The notes beneath the pieces are model-generated. The model was not told the origin of the DNA, did no database searches, and saw nothing but the letters and a program-made list of their open reading frames with translations. From Paenibacillus sp. 1781tsa1 (GTDB taxonomy: Bacteria > Bacillota > Bacilli > Paenibacillales > Paenibacillaceae), in the NCBI RefSeq assembly GCF_024159265.1, contig NZ_JAMYWY010000001.1:2790001-2854000 (forward strand): a DNA stretch of 64,000 bases, written 5' to 3'. This document shows positions 17,337-26,305 of this stretch, in pieces (position 1 is the first letter of the stretch; every line of letters begins with the position of its first letter). A program made the translations under genes and the position numbers.

Positions 17337-18563
17337 ATGAAAAGTACTATAGCTTCATTGAACACGAATTCCACATCCCGTGTACGGATGGCTTTAATTC
17401 TGGGGACGCTGTCGGCCTTCGGGCCGTTGTCCCTGGATATGTATTTACCCGCATTACCCACGCTGGCTGATGAGTTCGGTTCATCGACCTCATATGCTCA
17501 ACTCAGTCTGACGGCGTGTATGATTGGACTTGCGGTGGGGCAGCTGCTTGCCGGACCTCTAAGTGATGTACGTGGTCGGCGAACACCGCTCATTGCAGGA
17601 CTTGTGCTCTATACTATAGCTTCCATACTCTGCCTGGTCAGCCCTACGATGGGCTCTTTTGTTGTGCTACGGTTCATTCAGGGTGTAGCCGGAGCGGCAG
17701 GGATCGTCATCTCACGGGCAATCGTCAGAGACGTATATTCGGGCCCGGAACTGACACGGTTCTTCTCCCTGTTAATGCTGATTAACGGCGTAGCCCCGAT
17801 TGCAGCACCGATCATTGGTGGACAATTGTTGACATATACGTCATGGCGGGGCGTATTTATTTTGCTTAGCCTCATCGGTATCCTGACACTGTTGGCTGTT
17901 ATTTTCGGTCTTGGAGAGACATTGCCCTCCAACCGCAGATCAAGCGGGGGATTGAAACAGACGTTGATTACGTTTCGCCAAATCGCAGGCGATCGTCAGT
18001 TTATGGGTTATGCGTTGACTCAGGGTTTCGTAGCGGCTGGCATGTTTGCCTACATATCCGGTTCACCGTTTGTGCTTCAGAAAATATACGGGGTATCCCC
18101 GCAAATGTTTAGTATGTGTTTTGCCATAAACGGGCTTGGTATTATTCTGGCCAGTCAGGTTGCCGGCAGACTTGCAGGTAAGGTATCTGAAACCCGCCTG
18201 TTAATCGCGGGGCTGTTAACCGCGGCGCTGGGAGGAACATCACTGCTCATCGCCATTCTGGCTGAAGGTAATCTAATCTCTGTACTGATTCCATTATTTT
18301 TGGTGGTATCCAGTGTCGGGCTGGTCAATACTGCGTCCTTCGCCCTGGCAATGGCCAATCAGGAGAAGTCTGCAGGCAGTGCGTCTGCGCTTATTGGTGT
18401 GATGACGTTCCTGTTCGGTGGTATCGTTGCTCCACTCGTAGGTCTCGGAGGAGAAGGCACAGCAGTGCCAATGGGAATCGTTATCGCGTGTGCTGACCTC
18501 GGTGCTTTGGTGATTTACTTCCTAATGGTCAGTAGGGGCAGGAAGCGTCAGGCGTTGAGTTAA
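17337..18563 (+). CDS. Bcr/CflA-type multidrug efflux MFS transporter
   Basis: Twelve-helix drug:H+ antiporter of 408 aa. The opening FGPLSLDMYLPALPTLADEF and the motif GQLLAGPLSDVRGRRTPLIAG are hallmarks of the Bcr/CflA group, and RFIQGVAGAAGIVISRAIVRDVY is its second signature. AGCGGGGAG at the end of the upstream gene acts as ribosome binding site. The tight link to an alarmone synthetase suggests expression under stress, which is inference. Confidence 0.9.
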   Translation: MKSTIASLNTNSTSRVRMALILGTLSAFGPLSLDMYLPALPTLADEFGSSTSYAQLSLTACMIGLAVGQLLAGPLSDVRGRRTPLIAGLVLYTIASILCLVSPTMGSFVVLRFIQGVAGAAGIVISRAIVRDVYSGPELTRFFSLLMLINGVAPIAAPIIGGQLLTYTSWRGVFILLSLIGILTLLAVIFGLGETLPSNRRSSGGLKQTLITFRQIAGDRQFMGYALTQGFVAAGMFAYISGSPFVLQKIYGVSPQMFSMCFAINGLGIILASQVAGRLAGKVSETRLLIAGLLTAALGGTSLLIAILAEGNLISVLIPLFLVVSSVGLVNTASFALAMANQEKSAGSASALIGVMTFLFGGIVAPLVGLGGEGTAVPMGIVIACADLGALVIYFLMVSRGRKRQALS

Positions 18564-18592
18564 ATGAACCGAATCTGGTTAACAGAACGAAA

Positions 18593-18635
18593 AAGAGCCT
18601 CAATTGGAAGGAATCATGCTTCCAAGCGGGGCTCT
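18593..18635. terminator. Terminator between convergent genes
   Basis: AAGAGCCT (18593-18600) pairs with GGGCTCTT (18628-18635), and an inner TTGGAAG/CTTCCAA stem completes the hairpin. The T run is on the minus-strand side, so it best serves the leftward gene ending at 18656. Confidence 0.8.
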
Positions 18636-18655
18636 TGTTGTAGGCAAGGACAAGT

Positions 18656-19264
18656 CTAGCAGAGCGCAAACAAAATTTGTGTATTGGACAGAATTCCTGG
18701 CGTGAGAAATGGATAGAAGTAGCCCACCACAAAACCAAACAGATTGATGGCGGGCCACATCAGGTACACATCATTGTATGTGAAGACAAGAGACCACCGG
18801 TTGTAGCAAAAGTTGGGCAGTGCACGTTCTTCGTTTTCTCGAGGTGCCGCTGCACCCGTCTGTGCAAATTGCACAGCTTGAGTAAGACTTTGCGGCTGTT
18901 GCTGGAGGAAGAGCGGAAGCAGACCCGGGCTGCTTTTGATCAGGTTATACAGAAAAATCATCTCTGCCGGAGGCTGACCTACTGGGCGAGGATAGGCACT
19001 AAGCAGTGTCGACAGATTGCCTTGTGCCAGTTGCGCAGGCACGCCCGGTGCTGTACCCGGGATTGTCCCCGGAATGCCTCCAGGGATATATGGACCTGAT
19101 CCTCCGCCTGGAATGAATGGAGGATAGGAGCCTTGACCGCCAGGTGTACCCGGATACGTCTGACCACCCGGTATGCCGCCACCCCCGCCTCCTGGGAACA
19201 GTGGAGGCAATTGATAGGAGCGGTCTTCTCCATAACTTATATAAGGGTTATATTCGTAATACAT
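18656..19264 (-). CDS. Pro/Gly-rich protein with a conserved-looking C-terminal half, unknown
   Basis: A 202-aa protein. Residues 1-17 are Tyr-rich; residues about 20-85 are low-complexity and made of PGG, GGG, IPG, YPG and PGT steps, somewhat collagen- or coat-like; residues about 85-202 look globular, with helix-forming LSTLLSAYPRP and LLPLFLQQQPQSLTQAVQ, then FCYNRWSLVFTYNDVYLMW and a hydrophobic NLFGFVVGYFYPFL. No signal peptide. The ATG at 19264 follows GGAAGGATG on the minus strand; an earlier in-frame ATG has no site. Composition suggests a spore-coat or surface role, which is a guess. The Ile-Pro-Gly spacing is too irregular for a true collagen repeat. Confidence 0.65.
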   Translation of the reverse strand: MYYEYNPYISYGEDRSYQLPPLFPGGGGGGIPGGQTYPGTPGGQGSYPPFIPGGGSGPYIPGGIPGTIPGTAPGVPAQLAQGNLSTLLSAYPRPVGQPPAEMIFLYNLIKSSPGLLPLFLQQQPQSLTQAVQFAQTGAAAPRENEERALPNFCYNRWSLVFTYNDVYLMWPAINLFGFVVGYFYPFLTPGILSNTQILFALC

Positions 19265-19376
19265 GTACAGAACATCCTTCCTGTCGTCGTATTCTGCATT
19301 CAGCATATGGCGGCATTCGCCTATAGGTGAATCCCGTCAAGAAGATTTTATATGATCCACTCGGGACATAATCGAA

Positions 19377-19409
19377 TTGACAACTGGACTGATAACAATT
19401 ATCATTGTC
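19377..19409 (+). promoter_or_regulatory. Promoter with overlapping Fur box
   Basis: A perfect -35 TTGACA (19377-19382) and a -10 TATCAT (19400-19405) are 17 bp apart. TGATAACAATTATCA at 19390-19404 fits the Bacillus Fur 7-1-7 pattern at 14 of 15 positions, and 19391-19409 matches 15 of 19 positions of the classical Fur consensus. The box covers the -10, so iron-dependent repression of the lipoprotein gene is expected. Confidence 0.8.
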
Positions 19410-19531
19410 AATGGACTCGGACAAATGTACATACGGATATTATATGTATCAATAATAGTATCATTTTTTGAACGTAGATATCTGTCACAATCACGCCGAC
19501 TAACGTTTTCATATTGAAAGGGGATAATAAA

Positions 19532-20506
19532 TTGTTTAAGAGAAATAGAAAGATGATTACACTTTTGATTACGGTGATGGTCATGTCCATCTGGTTAGCA
19601 GCATGTGGAGCGAAGCCGGCAGAGAACGACACAACAACCGAGACAGAAACGCAAACAGAAGCGGCTACAGAGCGCACTTTAACAGATGCTATGGGACACA
19701 AAGTAACCATCCCCGCTAACCCGGAGCGTGTCATCGCGTCTTATCTGGAAGACAATCTGGTAACACTAGGTGTTAAGCCAGTTGCCCAGTGGTCGGTAGC
19801 CAACGGAATTCAGGAATATCTGCAAAAAGATCTGAATGGTATCCCGACGATTGCTTTTGATCTGCCTTTTGAAGCGGTAACAAGCTTTAACCCGGATCTG
19901 ATTATTATTGGTTCTCAAAGTATGGTTGAAGGAGAAAAATACGAACAGTATAGTAAGATTGCACCTACCTATGTACTTGGTGATGAGATCAATAGTGACT
20001 GGCGCAAAACACTGTTAAAAATCGGGGAAGTATTGAATAAGAGTGCTGAAGCCCAAAAAGCGCTGGATGATTACGAAGTTAAAGCTACAGAAATCAAGGA
20101 AAAGATCAACAACGTTACAGGTGGAACAAAATCAGCAGCGGCCATTTGGTTGGTTAGCGGCAAGTTCTTTATTGTAAGTGACAATGTATCAAGTGGAGAA
20201 GTAATGTACAAAGAGCTTGGACTTCAAGAGCCTGAAGTTGTAAAAGAAATCTCTGCCAATGCAACAGGTAACTGGTCATCCATCTCTTTGGAGAAGCTGG
20301 CGGAAATGGATGTCGACTACTTGTTCTTTGTGAATAGTGATGAAGGTACTGGGGCGGAAGCACTGAAAGATCCAGTGTGGCAAAGTATCCCGGCTGTGAA
20401 AAATGGCAACTTGTTTGAATTCACTAGGTCCAGCAGCTGGTTGTACAGTGGAGTTCAAGCGAACCTCCAAATTATGGAGGACATTCAGAACAGCATTGTT
20501 AAATAA
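19532..20506 (+). CDS. Iron-siderophore ABC transporter substrate-binding lipoprotein
   Basis: Cell-surface binding protein of 324 aa. A lipoprotein signal ends at LAAC with the lipid-bearing Cys25, followed by a Glu/Thr linker and a FecB/FhuD-type fold: TLTDAMGHKVTIPANPERVIAS, then NPDLIIIG and a C-terminal lobe with DVDYLFFVNSDEG. The start is TTG at 19532 because AAAGGGG (19517-19523) would lie inside the longer frame that starts at 19514. A Fur box covers its promoter. No permease or ATPase gene is adjacent, so it must work with a transporter encoded elsewhere. The siderophore type (catecholate, hydroxamate or citrate) cannot be read from sequence. Confidence 0.9.
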   Translation: MFKRNRKMITLLITVMVMSIWLAACGAKPAENDTTTETETQTEAATERTLTDAMGHKVTIPANPERVIASYLEDNLVTLGVKPVAQWSVANGIQEYLQKDLNGIPTIAFDLPFEAVTSFNPDLIIIGSQSMVEGEKYEQYSKIAPTYVLGDEINSDWRKTLLKIGEVLNKSAEAQKALDDYEVKATEIKEKINNVTGGTKSAAAIWLVSGKFFIVSDNVSSGEVMYKELGLQEPEVVKEISANATGNWSSISLEKLAEMDVDYLFFVNSDEGTGAEALKDPVWQSIPAVKNGNLFEFTRSSSWLYSGVQANLQIMEDIQNSIVK

Positions 20507-20537
20507 GAATTCGTCGATATGAAAAAGCATGTTCCTA

Positions 20538-20571
20538 CTTCCTGGTGCAATAGGCACCAGGGAGTTTTTTT
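20538..20571 (+). terminator. Rho-independent terminator after the siderophore-binding lipoprotein
   Basis: CCTGGTG (20541-20547) pairs with CACCAGG (20555-20561), extended by three outer pairs, then seven T. Confidence 0.92.
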
Positions 20572-20672
20572 GTTAATTCAGCATTTTACGTTATATAATA
20601 AATATGAGTGTGTGATCGTGTCTTGAAGTGAAATGGACACTTTTTACACGAGCAGGGAAGGGGATATTACAT

Positions 20673-21293
20673 ATGTATTCATTGGATCCACGTGAAATAA
20701 CGGGAAGAGACAACTATAAACTGATGAGTGGTTCGGTGGTACCACGTCCTATTGCTTTTGTGACGACACGTTCAGATGAGAATGATGTGATCAATGCAGC
20801 GCCTTTCAGTTTCTTCAATGTGGTTAGTTCGGACCCACCGCTGTTATCCATATCCGTTGCACGTAAAGACGGCATGATGAAAGATACTGCACGTAATGTA
20901 CTTGCTCATAAAGAGCTGGTCGTGCATATATGTGATGAAGCAATCATAGCAGAAGTAAATGAGACAGCAGCTATCCTTGAACCCCATGAAAGTGAGCTTG
21001 AGCGGACGAAACTGACTACAGTGCCAAGTACAAAGGTCGCCGTGCCAGGAATAAAGGAAGCACTAATTCGGATGGAGTGTGAGCTGTATCAGCACATTCC
21101 CATTACCAACGATGATGGCAAACCGATGAGTGATCTGTTGCTGGTACGCATAGTGCAGTATCATTTCAGAGAAGAGGTCTATAATCCGGACAAGGGGTAC
21201 ATCCTGATGGATCATTTGAAACCAGTCAGCCGACTTGCGGGTAATGATTATGCCAAGCTCGGAGAGAGATTCACCATAATTCGGCCTGAATAG
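20673..21293 (+). CDS. Flavin reductase-like protein (FMN-binding split barrel)
   Basis: Predicted cytoplasmic protein of 206 aa of the flavin reductase/DIM6-NTAB family. The block SGSVVPRPIAFVTTRSD, then NAAPFSFFNVVSSDPPLLSISVARKDG, is the FMN-binding core; the later AVPGIKEALIRMECELYQ matches the family pattern too. It likely binds FMN and reduces it with NAD(P)H or serves a partner oxygenase. The ATG at 20673 follows GGAAGGGGA; an in-frame start at 20628 has no site. It stands alone with a stem-loop after it. Confidence 0.88.
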   Translation: MYSLDPREITGRDNYKLMSGSVVPRPIAFVTTRSDENDVINAAPFSFFNVVSSDPPLLSISVARKDGMMKDTARNVLAHKELVVHICDEAIIAEVNETAAILEPHESELERTKLTTVPSTKVAVPGIKEALIRMECELYQHIPITNDDGKPMSDLLLVRIVQYHFREEVYNPDKGYILMDHLKPVSRLAGNDYAKLGERFTIIRPE

Positions 21294-21342
21294 TTATGAA
21301 AGATCCTATATGTAATTTGTGAAAGGGTTTAACCCTGTAGAT

Positions 21343-21387
21343 AAAGGCGGACAACACATGCGAAACTCGCATAGGTTGTCCGCCTTT
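21343..21387 (+). terminator. Strong stem-loop after the flavin reductase
   Basis: A perfect 13-bp stem (21343-21355 with 21375-21387) plus an inner ATGCG/CGCAT stem. The T tail is short (TTTCGTTG), so termination is likely but not textbook. Confidence 0.75.
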
Positions 21388-21478
21388 CGTTGTGATATGA
21401 ACATAAACGGGACAGGGAGTGAATAGACTTGTACTATATCCTGCACATTTCTATATGAACCTATTTGATATACAGGTT

Positions 21479-21510
21479 GATTAAAAAGCACACTTTTGAT
21501 TACGAAGGAC
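21479..21510 (+). repeat. Single terminus (copy C) of the dispersed inverted-repeat family
   Basis: GATTAAAAAGCACACTTTTG and the following bases match the left end of copy A (9269-9300), including an exact 17-base stretch CTTTTGATTACGAAGGA (21493-21509). The other end is missing. It stops about 12 bp before the ribosome binding site of the polyketide synthase. Confidence 0.55.
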
Positions 21511-21535
21511 AAGACTATATAGGGAGGTTAAGCCG

Positions 21536-22690
21536 ATGAATCAGCTTGAGGAAACTACAGGGGCAAGTATTATGGGTATAGGAACGGCGTGGCCAGCCCA
21601 CCGTATTGAGCAAAAGGATGTGTCTGCCCGTCTCGCACAGGCGCTGGAGCATGAGCCGGATGCGAGAAGATGGGCGAAACGAATCTTTAATCAGTGCGGT
21701 GTAGAGACTCGGTATACGTGTGAACCGAATCTGCTTGAGCCTGTGGATTCTTGCCGATATTTACCTTTCACTAGTAGGGAGGAAGTTCCGACTACATCCG
21801 AGCGTATGGGCAAATACAAAGCTGCTGCTGTTCCCCTTGGTCTGGAGGCGGCCGAACAGGCGCTTCAGGATGCAGACGTATCCTCCTCGGAAATTACACA
21901 TCTCATTACGGTGAGTTGCACGGGGCAATTCCTGCCCGGACTTGATGTTCGGCTGATCCAGCAGCTTGAACTGTCACCGCAGATCAACCGGATTCCCCTG
22001 GTGTTTCAAGGATGTGCAGCGGGTCTGAAGGCGATACAACTGGCGAATTCCATTGTAACGACAGATCAGAAGGCTACGGTTCTCATTGTGTGTGTGGAGC
22101 TGTGCACTCTTCATTTTCAGCCATCTGCCAAACGGGACGACCTGTATGCTGCATCGTTCTTTGGTGATGGTGCCTCTGCCTGTGTTATTGGTGCGTCTGG
22201 GACAGACCGCAATGAATGTTTTCGACTAGGCCGTGGATACTCAACGCTGCTCCCGGATTGTACAGAAGAAATGATCTGGGAAGTGGGCAATACAGGCTTT
22301 GACCTCTACCTGTCACCACAGATTCCGAAGCTGCTTGGTTTGCATCTCGGGCCAGAGGTTGAGCGGCTGCTTGAAGGGGGCAGTCTACCTGAAATATGGG
22401 CGATCCATCCGGGAGGCAGAGGCATCGTGGATGCCGTTCAGAAGTTGTATCAGTTGACAGATGAGCAGGTCTCATACAGTCGTAACATCCTGCGGGATTA
22501 TGGCAACCTATCGTCTGTGACGATTCTCTTTGTACTTCAAGCCATCCGCGAGGATTACAGACAGAAAGAAGATCATTCGAGTGGAATAGCGCTTGCCTTT
22601 GGACCTGGACTGACCGCAGAATTACTTCCTTTTACATACATTCCTGTCCCCATGGCGAACAGAACGCCTGTTAAGCATGGCATCCATTAG
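21536..22690 (+). CDS. Type III polyketide synthase (chalcone/alkylpyrone synthase-like)
   Basis: Thiolase-fold enzyme of 384 aa that extends an acyl-CoA starter with malonyl-CoA and cyclises the product. The catalytic triad is complete: Cys160 in FQGCAAGL, His291 in AIHPGGRGI and Asn324 in DYGNLSS. The length fits bacterial type III enzymes such as BpsA (BcsA) of B. subtilis, which makes alkylpyrones from long-chain acyl-CoA. The ATG follows GGGAGG. An MMPL exporter begins 108 bp downstream on the same strand; the methyltransferase that follows bpsA in B. subtilis is absent. The starter and ring type cannot be predicted from sequence by eye. Confidence 0.93.
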   Translation: MNQLEETTGASIMGIGTAWPAHRIEQKDVSARLAQALEHEPDARRWAKRIFNQCGVETRYTCEPNLLEPVDSCRYLPFTSREEVPTTSERMGKYKAAAVPLGLEAAEQALQDADVSSSEITHLITVSCTGQFLPGLDVRLIQQLELSPQINRIPLVFQGCAAGLKAIQLANSIVTTDQKATVLIVCVELCTLHFQPSAKRDDLYAASFFGDGASACVIGASGTDRNECFRLGRGYSTLLPDCTEEMIWEVGNTGFDLYLSPQIPKLLGLHLGPEVERLLEGGSLPEIWAIHPGGRGIVDAVQKLYQLTDEQVSYSRNILRDYGNLSSVTILFVLQAIREDYRQKEDHSSGIALAFGPGLTAELLPFTYIPVPMANRTPVKHGIH

Positions 22691-22798
22691 TTCGCGAATC
22701 CGAGTGAAGGAGACATGCACCGCAAGTGGTCGGATGTGCGTACGATCTTACCGATGAACGTAATCGAATGACTAATCTGATCGCAGAGGAGCTTAGGT

Positions 22799-25045
22799 AT
22801 GGCTTATCGCAGACTTGCTGCCTTCATCAGCCGATATCCACGGTTCATTATTCTCTGCTGGGTATTTATCATCGGGATGTCAGCGGTCTGGGCGTGGAGA
22901 TTGCCTGACATTGTCCAGGACCACGGATTGAAATGGGTTCACGGGGATGCGCAAGCGGTTGAGCTTGTTCTGGAGGATGAATTCGCTTCTCCTGCTAATC
23001 CGGTTATTCTGGTTTTTGAGAAAAAGGAAAGTACCTCGCCGTTAGAGTTCCGTCAGTGGATCAGGGAACGTCTGACACAGGTTCAAGTGTTGCCTGCCGT
23101 AACCTCTATCACGTTCCCTCCGGATGCTAGCGAAAATCTGACGCTGCAAGATCACAGGGCATATGCCCTTGTGAAGATGGATGTGCCCCCGCATCAGATG
23201 GGTCCTCCGATTGAGCAGTTGCGCGCCGTGCTGGCTACAGACGGTCCGGGTACGGTCCAACTGACCGGCAAGGCCGTCGTACAACAGGATGTGAATCATC
23301 TGAGCTTTCGTGACCTGGAACGGGCAGAGATGGTGGGGCTGCCGATTGCCCTAATCGTTCTGTGCTTCGCTTTCAGGGGTCTATATGCCGCATTGATTGC
23401 TGTTATGATGGGCATCAGTGCTGTGATTACCGCTATGGGAGCCACAACGCTCCTTGGTTATCATCTGGAACTGTCCAACTTCATCATCAACGTCATTCCC
23501 ATGGTGGGTATGGCACTCAGTATAGATTTTGCCCTGATCATTCTGAGCAGGTACAGGGAAGAAGTTCAGCGGGACTACGAAGATGAAGGCAAAGCTAACG
23601 TTACGGGCAGCAGCCTGGATATGCAGAGCGAGGTTTTGCGAAGCGAGATTCTTCAGCGAACATTACGTACAGCAGGCAGAGCAGTGTTGTTCTCGGCAGC
23701 TTGCGTACTCCTTGGGCTGCTGGGTCTACTCTGGATCAGGCTGCCGATGTTTCTGAGTGTCTCCTTGGGGGCAGTCATTGTTCTGCTCCTATCGCTACTG
23801 TTAAATGTTACGCTGCTGCCAGCACTACTGTCACTGTCTGCGGATCGGGTCTTCAGGCAAAATTCAGTACATTTGTTACCTCGAGGCTCAGTGTGGCACA
23901 GATGGTCAGCAATGGTCATGAAACGACCAGTCAGCATGGCAATCGGAGGTACGGTTATGCTGCTCACGTGTGTCTATCCAGTGACCCGGCTGGAACTGTC
24001 CGTCCCGGATGCCTCTTCACTGCCAGCCAGAATGGAGTCCCGCCAGGCAGCAGAGCTGTTGCAGCATGATTATGGTCAAAAAAATACCTCCACCATCGAG
24101 ATCGTGATTGGCGGACAGCAGGAACGGTTGACTGCCTCACACTGGCAGATGGCCCACAACAAAGCACGTCAATTACTCCAGGACTCGGACGTATTGAGCA
24201 TTGTTTCACCATGGGGCCTATTACAGCCGGAACAGAATGGCTCACAAAGCCTTTTTAGAATTCCACCGTCGTCACTGACTTCTGCCATAGAAGGCAAGGA
24301 GTCAACAAGGATGGCATGGCTGCGTTCAACAGTCTCTGATCATTCAATACGATTGGTAGCCACCGTGCATGGGGAGCCTGGATCGGAGCAGGTCGCAGAC
24401 TGGCTGGAACGAATGAGGAATAACGATCATGCACTAGGTTCGAACAACGTAAAATTACGTTATGGTGGGGAAGCTGCCAAGCAGGTTGAAATCATGCAGG
24501 AAGTTACCAATCAACTGCCCAAAGTGCTGGTATTTGTAGTGGTATCCAATTATCTTGTGTTACTGGCGGCATTCCGATCTCTACTCATTCCAATCAAGGC
24601 CATTGTGATGAATCTGCTCAGTTTAGCCGCTTCATTTGGCATATTGGTGTGGGTGTTTAATGAAGGACATCTGGGCATGGAGCAATCAGCCATTGCCATT
24701 ATGATTCCTGTATTCATTGCAGGATTGGTGTTTGGCATATCCATGGATTACGGGGTGTTTATGCTAAGCCGTATTCAGGAAGTGTATAGACAAACCGGAG
24801 ACAGTGATGTGGCTGTCCAACAGGGATTGGCTTCTACAGGTCGTCTGGTTACTTCCGCAGCGGCAATTCTGCTTGCGGTGACCGTGCCGTTTGCTTTTGC
24901 TGAAGTTGCAGGTGTGAGGCAGTTAGGGATCGGAATCACGGCAGCGGTTTTGATTGACGTTACATTGATCCGCCTAATATTGGTACCTGCGTTGATGAGA
25001 TTGATGGGCAGGTGGAATTGGTGGCTGCCAGGTCAGATCAAATGA
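22799..25045 (+). CDS. MMPL/RND-family transporter
   Basis: Large membrane exporter of 748 aa with the RND layout: a first membrane helix (RFIILCWVFIIGMSAVWAW), a big extracellular domain, a block of helices, a second extracellular domain (about residues 390-560) and a second block of helices. Asp residues for proton relay occur in GMALSIDFALIILSRYREE and in VFGISMDYGVFMLSRIQE, as in MmpL proteins. GAGGAG precedes the ATG. MMPL proteins export lipids or hydrophobic molecules and several are paired with polyketide synthases; the neighbouring type III synthase suggests its product is the cargo, which is inference. Confidence 0.9.
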   Translation: MAYRRLAAFISRYPRFIILCWVFIIGMSAVWAWRLPDIVQDHGLKWVHGDAQAVELVLEDEFASPANPVILVFEKKESTSPLEFRQWIRERLTQVQVLPAVTSITFPPDASENLTLQDHRAYALVKMDVPPHQMGPPIEQLRAVLATDGPGTVQLTGKAVVQQDVNHLSFRDLERAEMVGLPIALIVLCFAFRGLYAALIAVMMGISAVITAMGATTLLGYHLELSNFIINVIPMVGMALSIDFALIILSRYREEVQRDYEDEGKANVTGSSLDMQSEVLRSEILQRTLRTAGRAVLFSAACVLLGLLGLLWIRLPMFLSVSLGAVIVLLLSLLLNVTLLPALLSLSADRVFRQNSVHLLPRGSVWHRWSAMVMKRPVSMAIGGTVMLLTCVYPVTRLELSVPDASSLPARMESRQAAELLQHDYGQKNTSTIEIVIGGQQERLTASHWQMAHNKARQLLQDSDVLSIVSPWGLLQPEQNGSQSLFRIPPSSLTSAIEGKESTRMAWLRSTVSDHSIRLVATVHGEPGSEQVADWLERMRNNDHALGSNNVKLRYGGEAAKQVEIMQEVTNQLPKVLVFVVVSNYLVLLAAFRSLLIPIKAIVMNLLSLAASFGILVWVFNEGHLGMEQSAIAIMIPVFIAGLVFGISMDYGVFMLSRIQEVYRQTGDSDVAVQQGLASTGRLVTSAAAILLAVTVPFAFAEVAGVRQLGIGITAAVLIDVTLIRLILVPALMRLMGRWNWWLPGQIK

Positions 25046-25089
25046 AGGGTATTTCCGTAACCTGTCTTCAGGTTGGAGATACCCTTTTT
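25045..25089 (+). terminator. Rho-independent terminator after the MMPL gene
   Basis: AAGGGTAT (25045-25052) pairs with ATACCCTT (25079-25086), with an inner AACCTG/CAGGTT stem and T run. It closes the polyketide synthase-MMPL transcript. Confidence 0.88.
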
Positions 25090-25234
25090 GGCTAGAAATC
25101 GTATGATTCTATTCAAAACAGGCAAACATGTTCAATTCACGGGTTACATCAATGTTCTATAATGGATGGAATTAATTCCATATGACAGTCTTTCATCTAC
25201 GTTATTCTACGAAAAGCAGGAGGGACACAGGCCC

Positions 25235-26254
25235 ATGTCGGATATTGAAGCCTATTTACAACAACAAACGAATCTCCGTGGTCGTTCCGCGTATCAGGCA
25301 GATCAACCTCTGGAGTTATGGCGCAGTCAGTTACGTACCCGCTTGAAAGAACGGCTGGGCGGTTTTCCAACAATGGTAGCAGCACTGAATCCTGTCTTAC
25401 TGGAGCGCATTACATGTGACGGGTATATCCGGGAGCGGATCGAAATCACAACCTATGCAGGACTTCGCATGCCTGTCTATTTATTAATTCCAGGTGATGG
25501 AAGCGTTATTGGTACAAAGAGACCTGCTATCGTTGCTTGTCATGGGCATGGCTACGGTAGCCGGGAGATATCGGGCATGGAACCGGATGGGTCACCACGG
25601 ACAGGAGAGCCCGGATTACACAAGGACTTTGCAGTAGCGTTTGTAAAGCGTGGATATGTGGTTGCGGCTCCAGAGTTGCTCGGATTTGGTGATCGAAGAT
25701 TGGAAGAGGACCGCGATGCGCCACCAGGAGCAAGTTCCTGTACGAAGATTGCTGCGCATCTGCTCATGGTGGGGAAGACCCTCGCCGGTCATAGGGTGTA
25801 TGAGACAACACGTGTACTGGATTATGTATCGACCCGGCCAGAAGTGGATTCGGAGCGAATTGGAAGCATGGGTATTTCGGGCGGTGGGTTGGTGACCGCA
25901 TTTACAGCCGCGTTGGATGAACGCTTCCGTGCAGCTGTAGTAAGTGGTTATGCAAGTACATTCCAGGGCAGCATACTGGATCGGAACCATTGTCTGGACA
26001 ACTATGTGCCAGGTATCCTGCGTGAAGCGGAGTTGCCGGATATCATCGGCCTGATTGTACCTAGACCACTCTTTATTGAAGCCGGAAGTGATGACCAGGT
26101 GTTCCCGATCCAGACAGCAAGAGAGGCGTATGCGCGTTTGACACACATATATGAGCAGGCGGGAGCATCAGAATCACTGGACGCGGATTTCTTTACAGGT
26201 GGACATGAGATTAGCGGAGCAAAGGCCTATGACTGGCTTGATCGAGTTCTGTGA
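25235..26254 (+). CDS. Alpha/beta hydrolase of the acetyl-xylan-esterase/dienelactone type
   Basis: Soluble hydrolase of 339 aa. The nucleophile Ser215 sits in GSMGISGGGLV, the oxyanion strand is IVACHGHGYGSRE, the Asp is in IEAGSDDQVFPIQ and the His in TGGHEISG, so the triad is complete. The long N-terminal part and these motifs fit the Abhydrolase_7 group near acetyl xylan esterases. No signal peptide is seen, so it acts inside the cell, probably on imported acetylated sugars. The ATG at 25235 follows AGGAGGG; an earlier in-frame start has none. It precedes a secreted esterase by 51 bp, so the two are likely co-expressed for plant polymer breakdown. Confidence 0.85.
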   Translation: MSDIEAYLQQQTNLRGRSAYQADQPLELWRSQLRTRLKERLGGFPTMVAALNPVLLERITCDGYIRERIEITTYAGLRMPVYLLIPGDGSVIGTKRPAIVACHGHGYGSREISGMEPDGSPRTGEPGLHKDFAVAFVKRGYVVAAPELLGFGDRRLEEDRDAPPGASSCTKIAAHLLMVGKTLAGHRVYETTRVLDYVSTRPEVDSERIGSMGISGGGLVTAFTAALDERFRAAVVSGYASTFQGSILDRNHCLDNYVPGILREAELPDIIGLIVPRPLFIEAGSDDQVFPIQTAREAYARLTHIYEQAGASESLDADFFTGGHEISGAKAYDWLDRVL

Positions 26255-26305
26255 AGTTGTGGATCATGCACCAATTTAATTCTAATTCGAGAGGAGAATT
26301 CAGTG

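Noticed and set aside
22715..22771. An 18-codon ORF with a good GAAGGAG site between the polyketide synthase and MMPL genes
   Set aside because: Too short to support as a gene and no recognisable sequence; it might be a coupling or leader ORF.
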